Assembly (NCBI GenBank): GCA_020050835.1
Contig: JAGVKB010000154.1
Coordinates: 62,001 to 126,000, forward strand
From: Candidatus Obscuribacterales bacterium
GTDB lineage: Bacteria > Cyanobacteriota > Vampirovibrionia > Obscuribacterales > Obscuribacteraceae
Direction: 5' to 3'
Length of the DNA: 64,000 nucleotides
Part shown: piece after piece, positions 25,061 to 34,739 of the stretch
How positions within the stretch are numbered: the first letter of the stretch is position 1
Layout of the letters: the number at the start of each line of letters is the position of its first letter
Notes under the pieces: generated by a model
Told to the model about the DNA's origin: nothing
Seen by the model: only the letters and a program-made list of their open reading frames with translations
Database searches by the model: none
Translations under genes and position numbers: made by a program

Positions 25061-26288
25061 GACGAAGTCCGGCTCGGGCAGCGCCGAAGAGCAAGCGGGC
25101 ACCGCCGGTAAACTTTGGCCGCGCTTCGAGCTCAGATTCTTTGCCGTGCTGGCATTGTCACTGGTCTTTTACTTCATCGCCGGCAATATCGGCTCCGGTT
25201 GGATTTATCTTCTCTGTGCAAGCATGCTGGCCGCGCTGCTCCTGGCGGTGACGGCGCCGTTATGTCAAGTTCTGGCGGTGACTGTTCATCAGTATGCACC
25301 TTGCCAGTTTGTCGCCGGGCAGCAAGCGTCGATCGTTTTGAAGCTGAAGAGAACCAAGCTGCCGCTCCCAGTAAAATGGCTGAGACTCAGCTATCAGTTC
25401 GACCGAGAACAGCAAACGCTGTCGAGCAAATGCGCCAAAGTGGTCGAATCGCTGGAGCACGAGCTCGATGTCTCCTGGACGACCGAGCCGCTCAAACGCG
25501 GACTCCACCCGCTGGGAACAGCCACCCTATCCTGCTGCTTTCCAATTGGGCTTTTGTGGTGGCAGCGCAGCTTTCGCAGCCCCGGCAAAACTATCACCGT
25601 CTATCCGAAGCCGACCCGCATAGACGGCTACTTTCTCTACCGGCTTCAACCGTCGACGGCGGCCGCCGGCGGGCCGTCGCGCGGACGGCAATCGGCCAGG
25701 CAATCCAACTACACACGAGGAATACGAGAGTACGTGCGTGGTGACAGTCCAAGAATCGTTCACTGGGCATCATCGGCGCGCACCGGACGTCTCTTGGTCA
25801 GAGAGTTCGAAACAGAAGGGATGCCGCAATTCGACGTACTTCTGGACTTATCCGCTCACTGGAAGACGCCGGCGCAATTCGAGCTGGCAGTTACAACCGC
25901 CTGCTCATTGCTGTCACTCGGGCACAGGCTTGGCATCGGACCGAAACTGTTTACCAATCCGGCGCTGGATACAGTGGCTGACAATCTGCCGGCCATCCCA
26001 GATGGGATAGAGCTGCAAATGGAAATTTTGGCCCGCGTAAATCCTGTCAAAAGCGTTGCCGGTCAAATTCCAGAGCTCCACAGGCAAGACAAGACTGAGC
26101 ATGCACTGGTGGTGATTCGACCTGAAGATGACGAACAGACTGGCAACCCGAACTGCTACTTGATCGAGATTGGACAAACTGTCCTTGCTCCAGGCGATAA
26201 AGGCACAGTCGCTCCGGCCAGCCATCGAAGAGAGAAAGGCCCGTTAAGAACCGTCGTGAGCAGCGAAGAGGACATCGCTTTCCTATGA
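25011..26288 (+). CDS. DUF58 domain protein, membrane-anchored
   Basis: The 425-residue protein has a polar N-terminus, two adjacent hydrophobic segments (about residues 38-58 and 60-85), a beta-rich domain, and then the DUF58 core. The core contains [23 protein letters not shown] (about 235-257), whose R-x-Y-x-x-G-D-x-x-R-x-I-x-W form is the family signature. [12 protein letters not shown] follows. DUF58 proteins often carry a VWA-like fold with a metal-ion site and work with MoxR ATPases. The gene overlaps MoxR by 50 nt and the next gene by 4 nt, so all three are translationally coupled. The cellular process is unknown, though cell envelope maturation is common for this trio. Confidence 0.85.
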   Translation: MLKSSSKFYRKSGRQSETKSGSGSAEEQAGTAGKLWPRFELRFFAVLALSLVFYFIAGNIGSGWIYLLCASMLAALLLAVTAPLCQVLAVTVHQYAPCQFVAGQQASIVLKLKRTKLPLPVKWLRLSYQFDREQQTLSSKCAKVVESLEHELDVSWTTEPLKRGLHPLGTATLSCCFPIGLLWWQRSFRSPGKTITVYPKPTRIDGYFLYRLQPSTAAAGGPSRGRQSARQSNYTRGIREYVRGDSPRIVHWASSARTGRLLVREFETEGMPQFDVLLDLSAHWKTPAQFELAVTTACSLLSLGHRLGIGPKLFTNPALDTVADNLPAIPDGIELQMEILARVNPVKSVAGQIPELHRQDKTEHALVVIRPEDDEQTGNPNCYLIEIGQTVLAPGDKGTVAPASHRREKGPLRTVVSSEEDIAFL

Positions 26289-28696
26289 CTCATGAAACCG
26301 ACCAACGCTCACGAGTATCTGGTCAGACGCTGGCGCGCCAGCCGCAAGGTCACCAGGGGATGCGCACGTCGGGGCAACATCGTGCTAGAGCAGGAGCTAT
26401 ACCGGAAAGAGCTTCACCCGAAGTGGAGCAGAGCGAATATCTCCAGATCGCCGAAAGCCTGCTTAGCTTGAGAGTAATCACTTCAGCAATGGCGATAGTC
26501 GGCATTCTGGCTGCCTGCCAGCTGGCTGAAAGTCCGATTCAGCTCAGTCTGTTTGGCATCTTTGGCACCGCCTTCGGTAGCTACATCAGCTACTTGCGCC
26601 GCAAGAAAAACAATTTCTGGATCAAATGGGGACTGGCAGCCGGCATCCTGGTGGTGCTCGGGTTCTTCATCGAAGAAATTGCCTATCGCGTTCAAGCAAC
26701 GATCGCCGATGCCCGCGTACCGCTCACCAATATGCTGATATCGCTGCAAGCATTGCACTCCTTCGACCTGCCGCGCCGGCGAGATCTGAACGTTTCGGCC
26801 CTGGTCGGCACCACGCTCATGGCCTCGGCTGCAACCTTGAGTCGAGATCTGCAATACGGAGTTTATCTGCTTACATTTATCGGTTTTGGCTCGTACATGC
26901 TGTTTCTCGACTCGAAATCCAGAACGCTGGACGGTGCCGTTGAGTTGAAGAGCAGCGGTGCCAGCTCGGTCCAACCCAAACACTCCCGATTGAGCACGGT
27001 CGCCATCATCTCGCTGGTACCGATTGTTTCGCTCGCTCTGTTTCTGCTGCTGCCGCGGCTGGACGTTCGAGTGCTCGGCAATGTGCGGGTATCGCTCAAA
27101 CTCAATCTGCCGTTTCTCAGCGGCAACAAGGTAAGCAACCCGCTGTTGATGTCGGCGAAGCGGGGTGACGGCAGTCTGGTGGTAAATCCGCAAGCTTACT
27201 TTGGATTCAACGAAGTGCTCGACCTCAATTACCGCGGTAAGCTTTCCAATGATGTTGTGCTCAAAGTTGGCTGCCCGAAAGGAGAATTCTGGCGGGCGAT
27301 GGCGTTCGACACATACGACGGGCACCAGTGGACGATGAGCGAGCCGCGCAAGACCTACGATCGCCTCACCATATACGGTGCAGCGATTCACCTCGCGCCC
27401 GTGCCATCGCTTGTCACTCCGCGCCGCGTTCCAGTCGAAGAGCTCGGGCAGGTGTTTTATCTGGAGCAGGATCAGCCCAACCTGATTCTGGCAGCGGCCG
27501 TGCCTAATTTGATCTACTTCCCGGCCAACAAAGTGCAGATCGACACCTACGGCTCGCTGAGAAGCCCGGTGATGATGGAAAAGGACATGGTCTACACCGT
27601 CTTCTCTTCCGTTCCTCGATACAACTTGGCTTTGCTTAGGAGTCAAACCCCACCAGCCAAGCTGCTCATCAGTCAAACCCACTTCAAGTTGTCCAACTAC
27701 CTCCAGCTGCCGGACAAATTACCACCAGCGATCAAAGAGCTTGCCCACAAGATCACCGAGGATCAAGGCAACTGGTTCAACCGGGCCGACCGGATCAACC
27801 TTTACCTGCAGCGCAACTACAAGTACAACCTGGACGTGCCACCGACTCCGGACAATCAAGACTGCATTTATGACTTTCTGTTCGAGTCTAAGTCCGGATA
27901 TTGCGAGCATTTCGCCACTGCATTCGTAATGCTCTGTCGCACAAACGGCATTCCAGCGAGATTGGTAACCGGTTTCAGACCGGGAGACTACAACCCGTTT
28001 ACCGGGCTATTCGAAGTGAGAATGCGCGATGCACACGCCTGGGCAGAGGTATACATACCTCGCTGGGGTTGGGTGCCGTTCGATCCCACCCCGGACGGCC
28101 CGCCGCCGGGACTGAATTCGGACGGGCAGCGCACAGACCTGGCTTTCCTCCTTACGCGCCTGGAAGAGTTGTTGGAAAGGCTCGAAAGCAACCCGCTGAT
28201 CAAAAAAGCGTTGGCGGCAGCCGGTCCGAAGTTGGCGGCGGCCGTTGACAAGATTTCGAGCGCCGTTCTTGTTCTGTCGGCGCTCTGGCAACCGGCAGTT
28301 GTTGCCATGACGTTCATAGCAGCGGCGGCTTTGACCATCAAGCTGGTACGCTCGCTCTCGAAAACATGGAAAGCGGTCCCCCCGCAGCCACCCTCGAACG
28401 CCGGACGGCATGCAGCCAGCCGGCACTTTGCTTATCTGTGCCAATTACTCTCCCGGCTGGGGGTGACCCGTCTGCCATCCGAGACGGGAGAAGCGCTGTC
28501 AGCCCGAGCTCGTTGTCGCATTATGACCGATCAAAGACCCGATCCGGAGCTCTGCGCGCTGATCGATCGCTTCGTAAAAAGCTACTCCAATCAGCGTTTT
28601 GGCAGGACGGCCAGCACTGATGACCTGACGGTGCTCGGCATTGACATCCGCCAACGAATCAATCACCTTTGCCCCGGCGGCAGGCCTGGTCAATAA
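26285..28696 (+). CDS. Membrane transglutaminase-like protein (TgpA family)
   Basis: The 803-residue protein begins with a cytoplasmic tail and about six membrane segments between residues 60 and 265. A large extracytoplasmic region follows with a transglutaminase core. The catalytic triad is readable: Cys near residue 540 in [11 protein letters not shown], His near 583 in DAHAWAEVY, and Asp near 599 in PFDPTP. A seventh hydrophobic segment near 670-700 precedes a cytoplasmic C-terminal domain (DUF4129-like position). This is the TgpA architecture, in which the Cys-His-Asp domain acts on peptides or proteins outside the membrane. It is the last gene of the MoxR-DUF58-TgpA operon. A 399-codon antisense frame lies within it but is a codon-bias artefact. 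Confidence 0.9.
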   Translation: MTHETDQRSRVSGQTLARQPQGHQGMRTSGQHRARAGAIPERASPEVEQSEYLQIAESLLSLRVITSAMAIVGILAACQLAESPIQLSLFGIFGTAFGSYISYLRRKKNNFWIKWGLAAGILVVLGFFIEEIAYRVQATIADARVPLTNMLISLQALHSFDLPRRRDLNVSALVGTTLMASAATLSRDLQYGVYLLTFIGFGSYMLFLDSKSRTLDGAVELKSSGASSVQPKHSRLSTVAIISLVPIVSLALFLLLPRLDVRVLGNVRVSLKLNLPFLSGNKVSNPLLMSAKRGDGSLVVNPQAYFGFNEVLDLNYRGKLSNDVVLKVGCPKGEFWRAMAFDTYDGHQWTMSEPRKTYDRLTIYGAAIHLAPVPSLVTPRRVPVEELGQVFYLEQDQPNLILAAAVPNLIYFPANKVQIDTYGSLRSPVMMEKDMVYTVFSSVPRYNLALLRSQTPPAKLLISQTHFKLSNYLQLPDKLPPAIKELAHKITEDQGNWFNRADRINLYLQRNYKYNLDVPPTPDNQDCIYDFLFESKSGYCEHFATAFVMLCRTNGIPARLVTGFRPGDYNPFTGLFEVRMRDAHAWAEVYIPRWGWVPFDPTPDGPPPGLNSDGQRTDLAFLLTRLEELLERLESNPLIKKALAAAGPKLAAAVDKISSAVLVLSALWQPAVVAMTFIAAAALTIKLVRSLSKTWKAVPPQPPSNAGRHAASRHFAYLCQLLSRLGVTRLPSETGEALSARARCRIMTDQRPDPELCALIDRFVKSYSNQRFGRTASTDDLTVLGIDIRQRINHLCPGGRPGQ

Positions 28697-28831
28697 AGTT
28701 TCGGATCGAATGGGCCCGCGAAGGCATAATTGTGCTATCAATGTGATTAACATTTAGCAATTGTAGGTAAATAATGCCTAGCAGCCTTAGTAAGCAGGAC
28801 TGACCGATAAACAGGGTCGCGGGAGAGAAAT

Positions 28832-30112
28832 ATGGTTCAACAAGCGAGATCCAGCCAAGCTCAGGACTTCGTCCCGCCCTATCCGAACACGATGCAGGAT
28901 ACGGGGTTGAAGGAAGGCTTTCTGGAAGAGTTAGTCCTCAAGGACATCTTTTTGGTCAACTACGCGCTTGGTCGCGAAATTGCTGCACGCACGCTTTTGC
29001 CGTTCAAAATTATCGAAGAAATTCTCGAATCGCTCAAGCGCCAGCTATTGGTCGAAGTCAGGAGCGCCGGCGGATTAGCCGACTATGAATACGTCACCAC
29101 CGAAAAGGGCCGGGATCGTGCCCGTCTTTATTTCGACAACAACAACTACGTAGGGGCATGCCCGGTGCCATGGGCCTCGTACATTGATTCAATCAAGTAT
29201 CAGACTATTCGCAAAGAGAAAGTCACTCCCAGGGATCTGGAAGTTGCCTTCTCCGACATCATGATCAACCGGCGCACTCTAAACTCGGTCGGTCCAGCGA
29301 TCAACTCCGGACGCGGAATGTTTCTGTTCGGAGAAGCCGGCAACGGCAAGACTTCGATTGCAGAGCGCATTGTTCGCAGCTTCAAGGGTCACATTTTCAT
29401 TCCGCATGCTCTGGAGATTGACAGTCAGATTATTCGCGTGTATGACAATCATAGCCACATCCAAGTGGCAGCCGGTCATTACCCGAAAGACTACGATCAT
29501 CGCTGGGTTCGCATTCAACGCCCTTGCGTGGTCGTCGGCGGCGAATTGACGATCGACATGCTCGAACTGCAGTACGACTACGGCACCAGACTCTACGAGG
29601 CGCCATTGCAGATCAAGTCTAACTGCGGCTTGTTGCTGATCGACGACTTTGGTCGCCAACGGATTGACCACAAGTCTCTGCTCAACAGATGGATCGTCCC
29701 GCTGGAAAAGCGAGTCGACTACCTAACCTTACACACCGGCAAGAAGCTCGAAGTTCCCTTCGAACAGCTGATCGCCTTTTCAACCAACCTCAATCCGAGT
29801 GACCTGGTGGACGAGGCCTTCCTGCGCCGAATTCCATACAAGATCAACATCACCAATCCGACCGAAGACGAGTTCAAGTGGATTTTCCTGCAGTATTGCC
29901 AGAAGGCCGGCGTCCCCTACAACGAGGAGGCGGTCAACTACCTGATTGAAACTCAATACCGAAGCGGTCGGCGCATGATGCGATGCTGCCATCCGCGCGA
30001 TATTGTCGATCAAGTTTTGAACCTTTGCGCATTCCTGCAAGCTGAGCCAAGACTTTCGCGCGAATATCTCGACCATGCTTGCGCGGTCTATTTCGCGGCG
30101 ATGGGCAAGTAA
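28832..30112 (+). CDS. AAA ATPase of unknown role
   Basis: The 426-residue protein has an N-terminal helical and winged-helix-like domain (about residues 25-100) and then a AAA core. Walker A GEAGNGKTS is at about 167-175, Walker B LLLIDDFGRQ at about 269-278, and a sensor-1-like AFSTNLNPSDLVDEAFLRRI follows at about 311-330. The C-terminal lid region contains HPRDIVDQVL. It resembles two-domain ATPases annotated only as ATP-binding proteins in cyanobacterial relatives, Planctomycetes and Myxobacteria. The gene starts 135 nt after the TgpA-like gene on the same strand, with GGGAG upstream of the ATG. It is separate from the MoxR ATPase in sequence. Its partner and substrate are unknown. Confidence 0.75.
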   Translation: MVQQARSSQAQDFVPPYPNTMQDTGLKEGFLEELVLKDIFLVNYALGREIAARTLLPFKIIEEILESLKRQLLVEVRSAGGLADYEYVTTEKGRDRARLYFDNNNYVGACPVPWASYIDSIKYQTIRKEKVTPRDLEVAFSDIMINRRTLNSVGPAINSGRGMFLFGEAGNGKTSIAERIVRSFKGHIFIPHALEIDSQIIRVYDNHSHIQVAAGHYPKDYDHRWVRIQRPCVVVGGELTIDMLELQYDYGTRLYEAPLQIKSNCGLLLIDDFGRQRIDHKSLLNRWIVPLEKRVDYLTLHTGKKLEVPFEQLIAFSTNLNPSDLVDEAFLRRIPYKINITNPTEDEFKWIFLQYCQKAGVPYNEEAVNYLIETQYRSGRRMMRCCHPRDIVDQVLNLCAFLQAEPRLSREYLDHACAVYFAAMGK

Positions 30113-30168
30113 TTAGGAAAATTTCAGCCCGAGAGATAAGTTTAAGGTAATCGAACGACACTGTTAAC

Positions 30169-31473
30169 GTGTCTCGGCTGCTAACGCCCTTAAAATGGGG
30201 AGTAACTTGCCAACAGCGGGCGCGAGCAATGAGACCACCGGTTGCAAATACTGCCGGAACTGAGAGTCAAACCGGCAAGCAGACCGGCAGCTCTGCCGGT
30301 CTGCTTGCTCTGTCTCTTTCACCTGCGCTGAAGCGCCGTCGAGCAGCAGCGGCAGCCACAGCCTTCTCCAGCCTGGTCTGGATTGCCGGACTGGCTACGC
30401 TTGGTTACGCGCAAGAAGCGCTGCCCTGGTGCATAACACTAGCCGCTACCGCCGGCGGTGCACTCCTGTCCACCCGAAAAGCCGACGCTTCAATCATCCC
30501 TCAGTTCGCGGCAACCGCCAACCGCCAGCCTCTAAGCTTTCTGGAATCATTTGCGCTCACGTACATGTTGGCCTCCGTCGCGTTGAGCAGCTGGATAATC
30601 TTTCACTTCATCTACAAACCGCCAGCGCTTTCAGTCAAGCGTCAAGTAATAGATATCGAGCTGACTTCGCTGGCGGACTTTCAAGACAGACACGAGCTGC
30701 TTGCCGGCACGGTCGAGAAAGAGGCTGTCCGGAAACGCAACGGGGCCTTAACGACCTCCCACGGCTCGCTTAAGCCGGTGGCTGGAGTTCAAAGCCAGGC
30801 GCCGCCACCAAAACCGAGCACCAGTGACGGAAGAGACACGCCGGAGCGAAAGTCTGAGCCGAAAAGGATGACCACCAAGCAATCGCCGGTCAACGACGCG
30901 AAGATGGTAATCATGCAACCATTGAGCGCTTCGAGCTCACCTCTCTATGCCACCAATCAACCGCTAGCGCCGAAGCCGGAGCAATTAGTCCGCCGGTTGA
31001 GCCCGGTTGCCCCGTCGCCGCGCTCACGCCACGAGCCTGATGACAAGCCGTTTATGGAGGAGGTAATGCCGCCGGAGCTGGTGGAGCTGGTGGACAATGA
31101 CGGCAACAAGTCACTGGAAATCTGGCAGGCAGGCGGGCACTCAGCCGGCGGTTCCGGCTCGAAATCCGACCTCGCTCATTATCTCAAAGATCTCAACAAA
31201 CGGATCAAGCACGCCTGGTCTCCACCGCGCGGACAGCAGCGTAAGACCGAAGTTCTCTTCCGGATCAGCAAAGCAGGGCAGTTGCTGGCAGTGCAGATTG
31301 TCCGCTCCTCAGGCAGCAACGAGACAGATGAAGCCGCGCTGAAAGCAATTGCGGCATCAGCCCCGTTCACTCCCCTGCCGGCTGATTACCCGCACAGCTA
31401 CCTCGATTTGCATTACAGCTTCAACTACAACGTGGACGAGCTGACAGAGGTCAACGACGGACAATTTCGTTGA
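30169..31473 (+). CDS. TonB-family C-terminal domain protein with membrane N-terminus
   Basis: The 434-residue protein has two or three hydrophobic segments in the first 170 residues (around 62-80, 84-100 and 125-148). A long Pro/Ser/Lys-rich linker runs to about 330, and a TonB C-terminal domain occupies about 336-425. The latter shows YLKDLNKRIKHAW, TEVLFRISKAGQLLAVQIVRSSG and AALKAIAASAPFTPLP, the standard pattern. TonB proteins carry energy or signals across the periplasm, but no ExbB, ExbD or outer-membrane receptor genes are nearby, and the multi-span N-terminus is not that of classical TonB. The start may be GTG 30169 or ATG 30229. The 3' end overlaps the convergent tsaC gene by 23 nt. 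Confidence 0.75.
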   Translation: MSRLLTPLKWGVTCQQRARAMRPPVANTAGTESQTGKQTGSSAGLLALSLSPALKRRRAAAAATAFSSLVWIAGLATLGYAQEALPWCITLAATAGGALLSTRKADASIIPQFAATANRQPLSFLESFALTYMLASVALSSWIIFHFIYKPPALSVKRQVIDIELTSLADFQDRHELLAGTVEKEAVRKRNGALTTSHGSLKPVAGVQSQAPPPKPSTSDGRDTPERKSEPKRMTTKQSPVNDAKMVIMQPLSASSSPLYATNQPLAPKPEQLVRRLSPVAPSPRSRHEPDDKPFMEEVMPPELVELVDNDGNKSLEIWQAGGHSAGGSGSKSDLAHYLKDLNKRIKHAWSPPRGQQRKTEVLFRISKAGQLLAVQIVRSSGSNETDEAALKAIAASAPFTPLPADYPHSYLDLHYSFNYNVDELTEVNDGQFR

Positions 31474-32083
31474 CGGCCGACATCAGCGTCTCTTCACTGA
31501 GCGCGCCGACTCTGAGCAGCTTCGGCTCGGTCGCACTGACATCGATAATGGTGGACTCGTTGCCAGCCGGAGCTTGCCCTGAATCCGGCAGAATGTAGTC
31601 AACCTTATCGCCCAGGCAACTCTCCACCTCCGACTTCGTCCTCGGCGCACCGGCACCGGAAAGATTCGCGCTCGTCGAAGCGACCGAGCCGTTTTTTGTC
31701 CGGGCCAGAAGCGCAAGCGCCGCCTCATGTCTCGGCATGCGCAGCCCGACCGTCTTTCCTCCGGCCAAGATGGCGCCCGGCACCAGCTCGGTAGCTCGCA
31801 CAACCAGCGTCAACGGACCAGGCCAAAACCGCTCTGCCAGCTCAACGGCCAGCCGCAGATCACCGGTTGCCCAGCGCAGCAAAGAGGCAGGGTCAGAACC
31901 AAGGATGATCAATGGTTTTGAACGATCTCGGCCCTTCAGCTCGTAGATTCGCTCGATCGCGTCTGGATAATCCAAACGGCAGATTACACCATAGGTGGTA
32001 TCAGTTGGAATGACTATTACTCCATCTCGCCGGTGGAGCGCGCCAGTCGCTCTTTCAATTTCGTTCTTTTGAGACGTTGTCAT
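31451..32083 (-). CDS. tsaC: Threonylcarbamoyl-AMP synthase (Sua5/YrdC/TsaC)
   Basis: The 210-residue enzyme makes threonylcarbamoyl-AMP for the t6A modification of tRNAs decoding ANN codons. The N-terminal substrate region VIVIPTDTTYGVICRL, the KGRDRSKPLIIL segment (about residues 49-60) and the loop STSANLSGAGAP (about 137-148) are family hallmarks. The length is that of the short TsaC form without the Sua5 C-terminal domain. Its first 29 nt overlap the 3' end of the comEC gene, and both run leftward. The functional link between the two is not obvious, so the overlap is probably just gene packing. Confidence 0.92.
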   Translation of the reverse strand: MTTSQKNEIERATGALHRRDGVIVIPTDTTYGVICRLDYPDAIERIYELKGRDRSKPLIILGSDPASLLRWATGDLRLAVELAERFWPGPLTLVVRATELVPGAILAGGKTVGLRMPRHEAALALLARTKNGSVASTSANLSGAGAPRTKSEVESCLGDKVDYILPDSGQAPAGNESTIIDVSATEPKLLRVGALSEETLMSAVNEIVRR

Positions 32084-34454
32084 AGACCACCTGCTGGCCG
32101 GACGGCCTGAGCTCGATTGGATAGCCGCCGCCTACAAGCATAAACTCAGCCCGGCCGGATCGCAAAGCTCTTACTCCTGGTATTTCATGAAGTTTTTCCA
32201 CCAAAAGGTCCATCAGCCTGCGGAACCTGGCCGCCTCGCAATTGACAATCACCCAGCGGCAGCCGGACTCCTTTACAAACCTTACCAGCCCGTCTATGTC
32301 GGGAGGACCACCCGAGTACCGCAAGCGGACTGCTGTATCCTTGCCAATCCTGTCGAACTCAGCTTTGACAGTCTCCGGCTGAGAGTCGACAGGCTGACCA
32401 CCCCCGGCTGGTCCGGTCAAGATAATCGCTGAGACCGGCAGATCTTTGGGGGCCGGCGCCGGAATCGGCCCGCCGCCATCGACCAGGCAGACCCGGCATT
32501 TTGCCGGCCGGCAATCGATTGATAGCACTGAGTTTGTGCGAGTGCTGACCGCGAAGGCGCCCGAATCCAGAGGCGCTGCTGTCGCCCCGAAATATTGCAA
32601 GCAGCGCGTCGGTCCGAGTCTTTCTGTCTCTCCCAGGCAGACAGCCTGACGGTCAGCAGTCATGAGGATGACCGCCCCCTTGAAGGAGCAGAGCGTCAAG
32701 GCCGGCGCCGACGGGCGCCAGACAATCAATCCCAGCGCAAGGAGGAAAAGGACGCAGGCTACGGTGCGAAACCGTTGTATCCGCAAGCTGGCAAACATGC
32801 CTGTCAAGCAAAAGTAGTAGAAAACTACAGCCCAAGCCTCAGGCGGGCCGAGGTCCAGTTTGGCTGCTTCATATCTGGACAAAACATCTACGACAAGCAT
32901 TATCAAGTTAATCGGATAAGCAAGCAATCGATCTAGTAATGACACGAGCGAATTGGTCAGCAATGAGCGCCAATCAAAAATCACCAAGGCGGTAGAGAGA
33001 AAACCAAGCACGGAAACGGCCGACACGAGCGGTGTGACCGCCAGGTTGGCCGGCAGGAACAACATTCCCACCTGCCAGAAGTAAGCCAGCTGAATCGGCA
33101 TTACGGAAGCCTGCGCGATAAGCACGATCGCAACCGACTCTTTCAGCCAGCTAAGAACAGGCAGCCTCCTGGTCGAATCGGACTTGCGCGCGCACAGTCT
33201 CGCACCACTTACAATACCAGCAGTGGCAGCGTAGGAAAGTTGCAATCCGACATCGGAAACCGCCGCCGGGTCAATCAAGAGCGTGATCAACAGCGCCATT
33301 GAGAGAGCGGCCGGCGTATATAGCGTTCGAAAGAGACAGCGCGATCCAAGCAGAAAGGTGCACATGAGAGCCGCCCGCACCACGGAAGGAGATGGGCCAG
33401 CCAGCCCGACGAACATGAGCATCGCCAGGAAGCAGAAGAGATTGACCCCCCAGACTGTACGGATAATGAATCGCGCCGACCACCAGGCAAGGCCGGTAAC
33501 CAAGGTGAGGTTGAATCCCGAGGCCGCCAGCAGGTGAGAAAGACCGAGCACTCGAAACCTTTCAGACAGTTCGCCGGTCAGCCTGACGGCACGATCTCCC
33601 AGTACAAAAGAGGACAAAAGGTCGCCGGCCGGCAGTCCCAAGCAGGCGCGATGAGTCTCGACTACCCGTCGTCGCAACTGCTCCAGCCACCGCTTAAGCG
33701 AAAGCTCGATCAGATAGCCGCCCTGGGCCGGTCCAAGGGCGCTGGCCGTGTCGATCTTATTGACGGAATCAGAATTGCTCGTACAAAGCGAAAAGACTCC
33801 TTGCCTTTGCAAGTAGCGGGCATAGTTGAAATCCCAGGGAAAGTGGGCAGCCTCCGGCAGTCTTACTGATGCGGTCAATTGCAATTGATCACCGGCCTGA
33901 ATCGCCGGCACGGCACCGCTGATAGTGGCGACAGTCTTTCCGGATAGATTCTTTCGGTCCGGAAAGATCATCTGCCGACAGTTGATGACTACTCTGGCCC
34001 TGCTTGGTGAGTTTACAGGCAGGACTGTCTCTATCTGTCCGGTGAAAATCACGCCGCGCCTGAAAGCATATCTGCTCAGATCTCCGGAAGCAGGCCGTGG
34101 CATCCGCCACAGACAATACCCCCAGCCAAAGATCACCATTAGCAGTAGAGCAAGCCCGGCTTTCCAGCGACTAGAGACAACGGTCAAGAGCCCGACCGGC
34201 AGCGCCGCCCAAGCCAGCCACCAGGGAGAGCAGCCATAAGTGGCGAAAGCGACTCCGCAAGTGTAAGCCAGAGTAAAAGTGACAAGCATTCTGGGACCGG
34301 CGATGCACCAAGTCAGTCCGTCACTAAATCGACGCCTGTCCGGCAGCGCAAACAAGAGGGATCGCTCCGGTTGCAAAGCCTTGTCGAGCCGCTCGGCGAT
34401 TGCGCGAGCAAACAAGCGCAGTCCGTACAGACGCTCGAAGATACGGCTGATCAT
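32055..34454 (-). CDS. comEC: ComEC/Rec2-family DNA uptake channel protein, C-terminal domain degenerate
   Basis: The 799-residue membrane protein has N-terminal spans, the OB-like extracellular domain (about residues 115-240), and the competence domain with GLSHLLAASGFNLTLVTGLA (about 305-324) followed by many membrane helices. This arrangement is ComEC, the inner-membrane channel that imports single-stranded DNA in transformation. The C-terminal 180 residues occupy the place of the metallo-beta-lactamase-like nuclease domain but contain no HxHxDH or comparable metal motif. Instead I see LVDGGGPIP and VSAIILTGPAGGG. The domain is present in length but has lost its metal-binding residues. The channel function may remain; nuclease activity is unlikely from this chain. 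Confidence 0.85.
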   Translation of the reverse strand: MISRIFERLYGLRLFARAIAERLDKALQPERSLLFALPDRRRFSDGLTWCIAGPRMLVTFTLAYTCGVAFATYGCSPWWLAWAALPVGLLTVVSSRWKAGLALLLMVIFGWGYCLWRMPRPASGDLSRYAFRRGVIFTGQIETVLPVNSPSRARVVINCRQMIFPDRKNLSGKTVATISGAVPAIQAGDQLQLTASVRLPEAAHFPWDFNYARYLQRQGVFSLCTSNSDSVNKIDTASALGPAQGGYLIELSLKRWLEQLRRRVVETHRACLGLPAGDLLSSFVLGDRAVRLTGELSERFRVLGLSHLLAASGFNLTLVTGLAWWSARFIIRTVWGVNLFCFLAMLMFVGLAGPSPSVVRAALMCTFLLGSRCLFRTLYTPAALSMALLITLLIDPAAVSDVGLQLSYAATAGIVSGARLCARKSDSTRRLPVLSWLKESVAIVLIAQASVMPIQLAYFWQVGMLFLPANLAVTPLVSAVSVLGFLSTALVIFDWRSLLTNSLVSLLDRLLAYPINLIMLVVDVLSRYEAAKLDLGPPEAWAVVFYYFCLTGMFASLRIQRFRTVACVLFLLALGLIVWRPSAPALTLCSFKGAVILMTADRQAVCLGETERLGPTRCLQYFGATAAPLDSGAFAVSTRTNSVLSIDCRPAKCRVCLVDGGGPIPAPAPKDLPVSAIILTGPAGGGQPVDSQPETVKAEFDRIGKDTAVRLRYSGGPPDIDGLVRFVKESGCRWVIVNCEAARFRRLMDLLVEKLHEIPGVRALRSGRAEFMLVGGGYPIELRPSGQQVVYDNVSKERN

Positions 34455-34584
34455 GGTGGCCTCAATCGCTCAGAAATCCGCTAAATCAATTCCTGTAGTT
34501 TGAGACGCTCAGGTTTCGCTTAAAGTTCAATTCAATTGAAGCTTGCCGCTGGTTCATCAAGAACAGTCGGCAGTCGACGGCAGT

Positions 34585-34739
34585 CCAACTGGCGCTAGTA
34601 CCGTTTCACAGAGGAAATGATCGATTGGGAAACAAGCTGCGATGCAGGTTATCCCCGGAGCGCCGGCTGGAAGCCGGCTCTCTCCCGGGCGAACCGCAAT
34701 CAATCAAAATCACTGTGAAACGGTACTAGCGCCAATTGG
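34585..34739. mobile_element. MITE-like element with 27-bp terminal inverted repeats
   Basis: Left arm 34585-34611 and right arm 34713-34739 are inverted complements over 27 bp with a single mismatch; the inner 21 bp are perfect. They enclose 101 nt that contain a smaller hairpin (GCCGGC arms near 34661-34677). No coding frame fits. The right arm contains the stop codon (34726) of the giant repeat protein gene. A non-autonomous mobile element or a large RNA hairpin are the two readings. No second copy was seen in this window. Confidence 0.5.

Noticed and set aside
26483-27682. A 399-codon minus-strand open frame
   Set aside because: It lies entirely antisense inside the transglutaminase-like gene, whose frame has clear family motifs. 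The antisense protein is rich in Arg, Gln and His without any recognisable domain.
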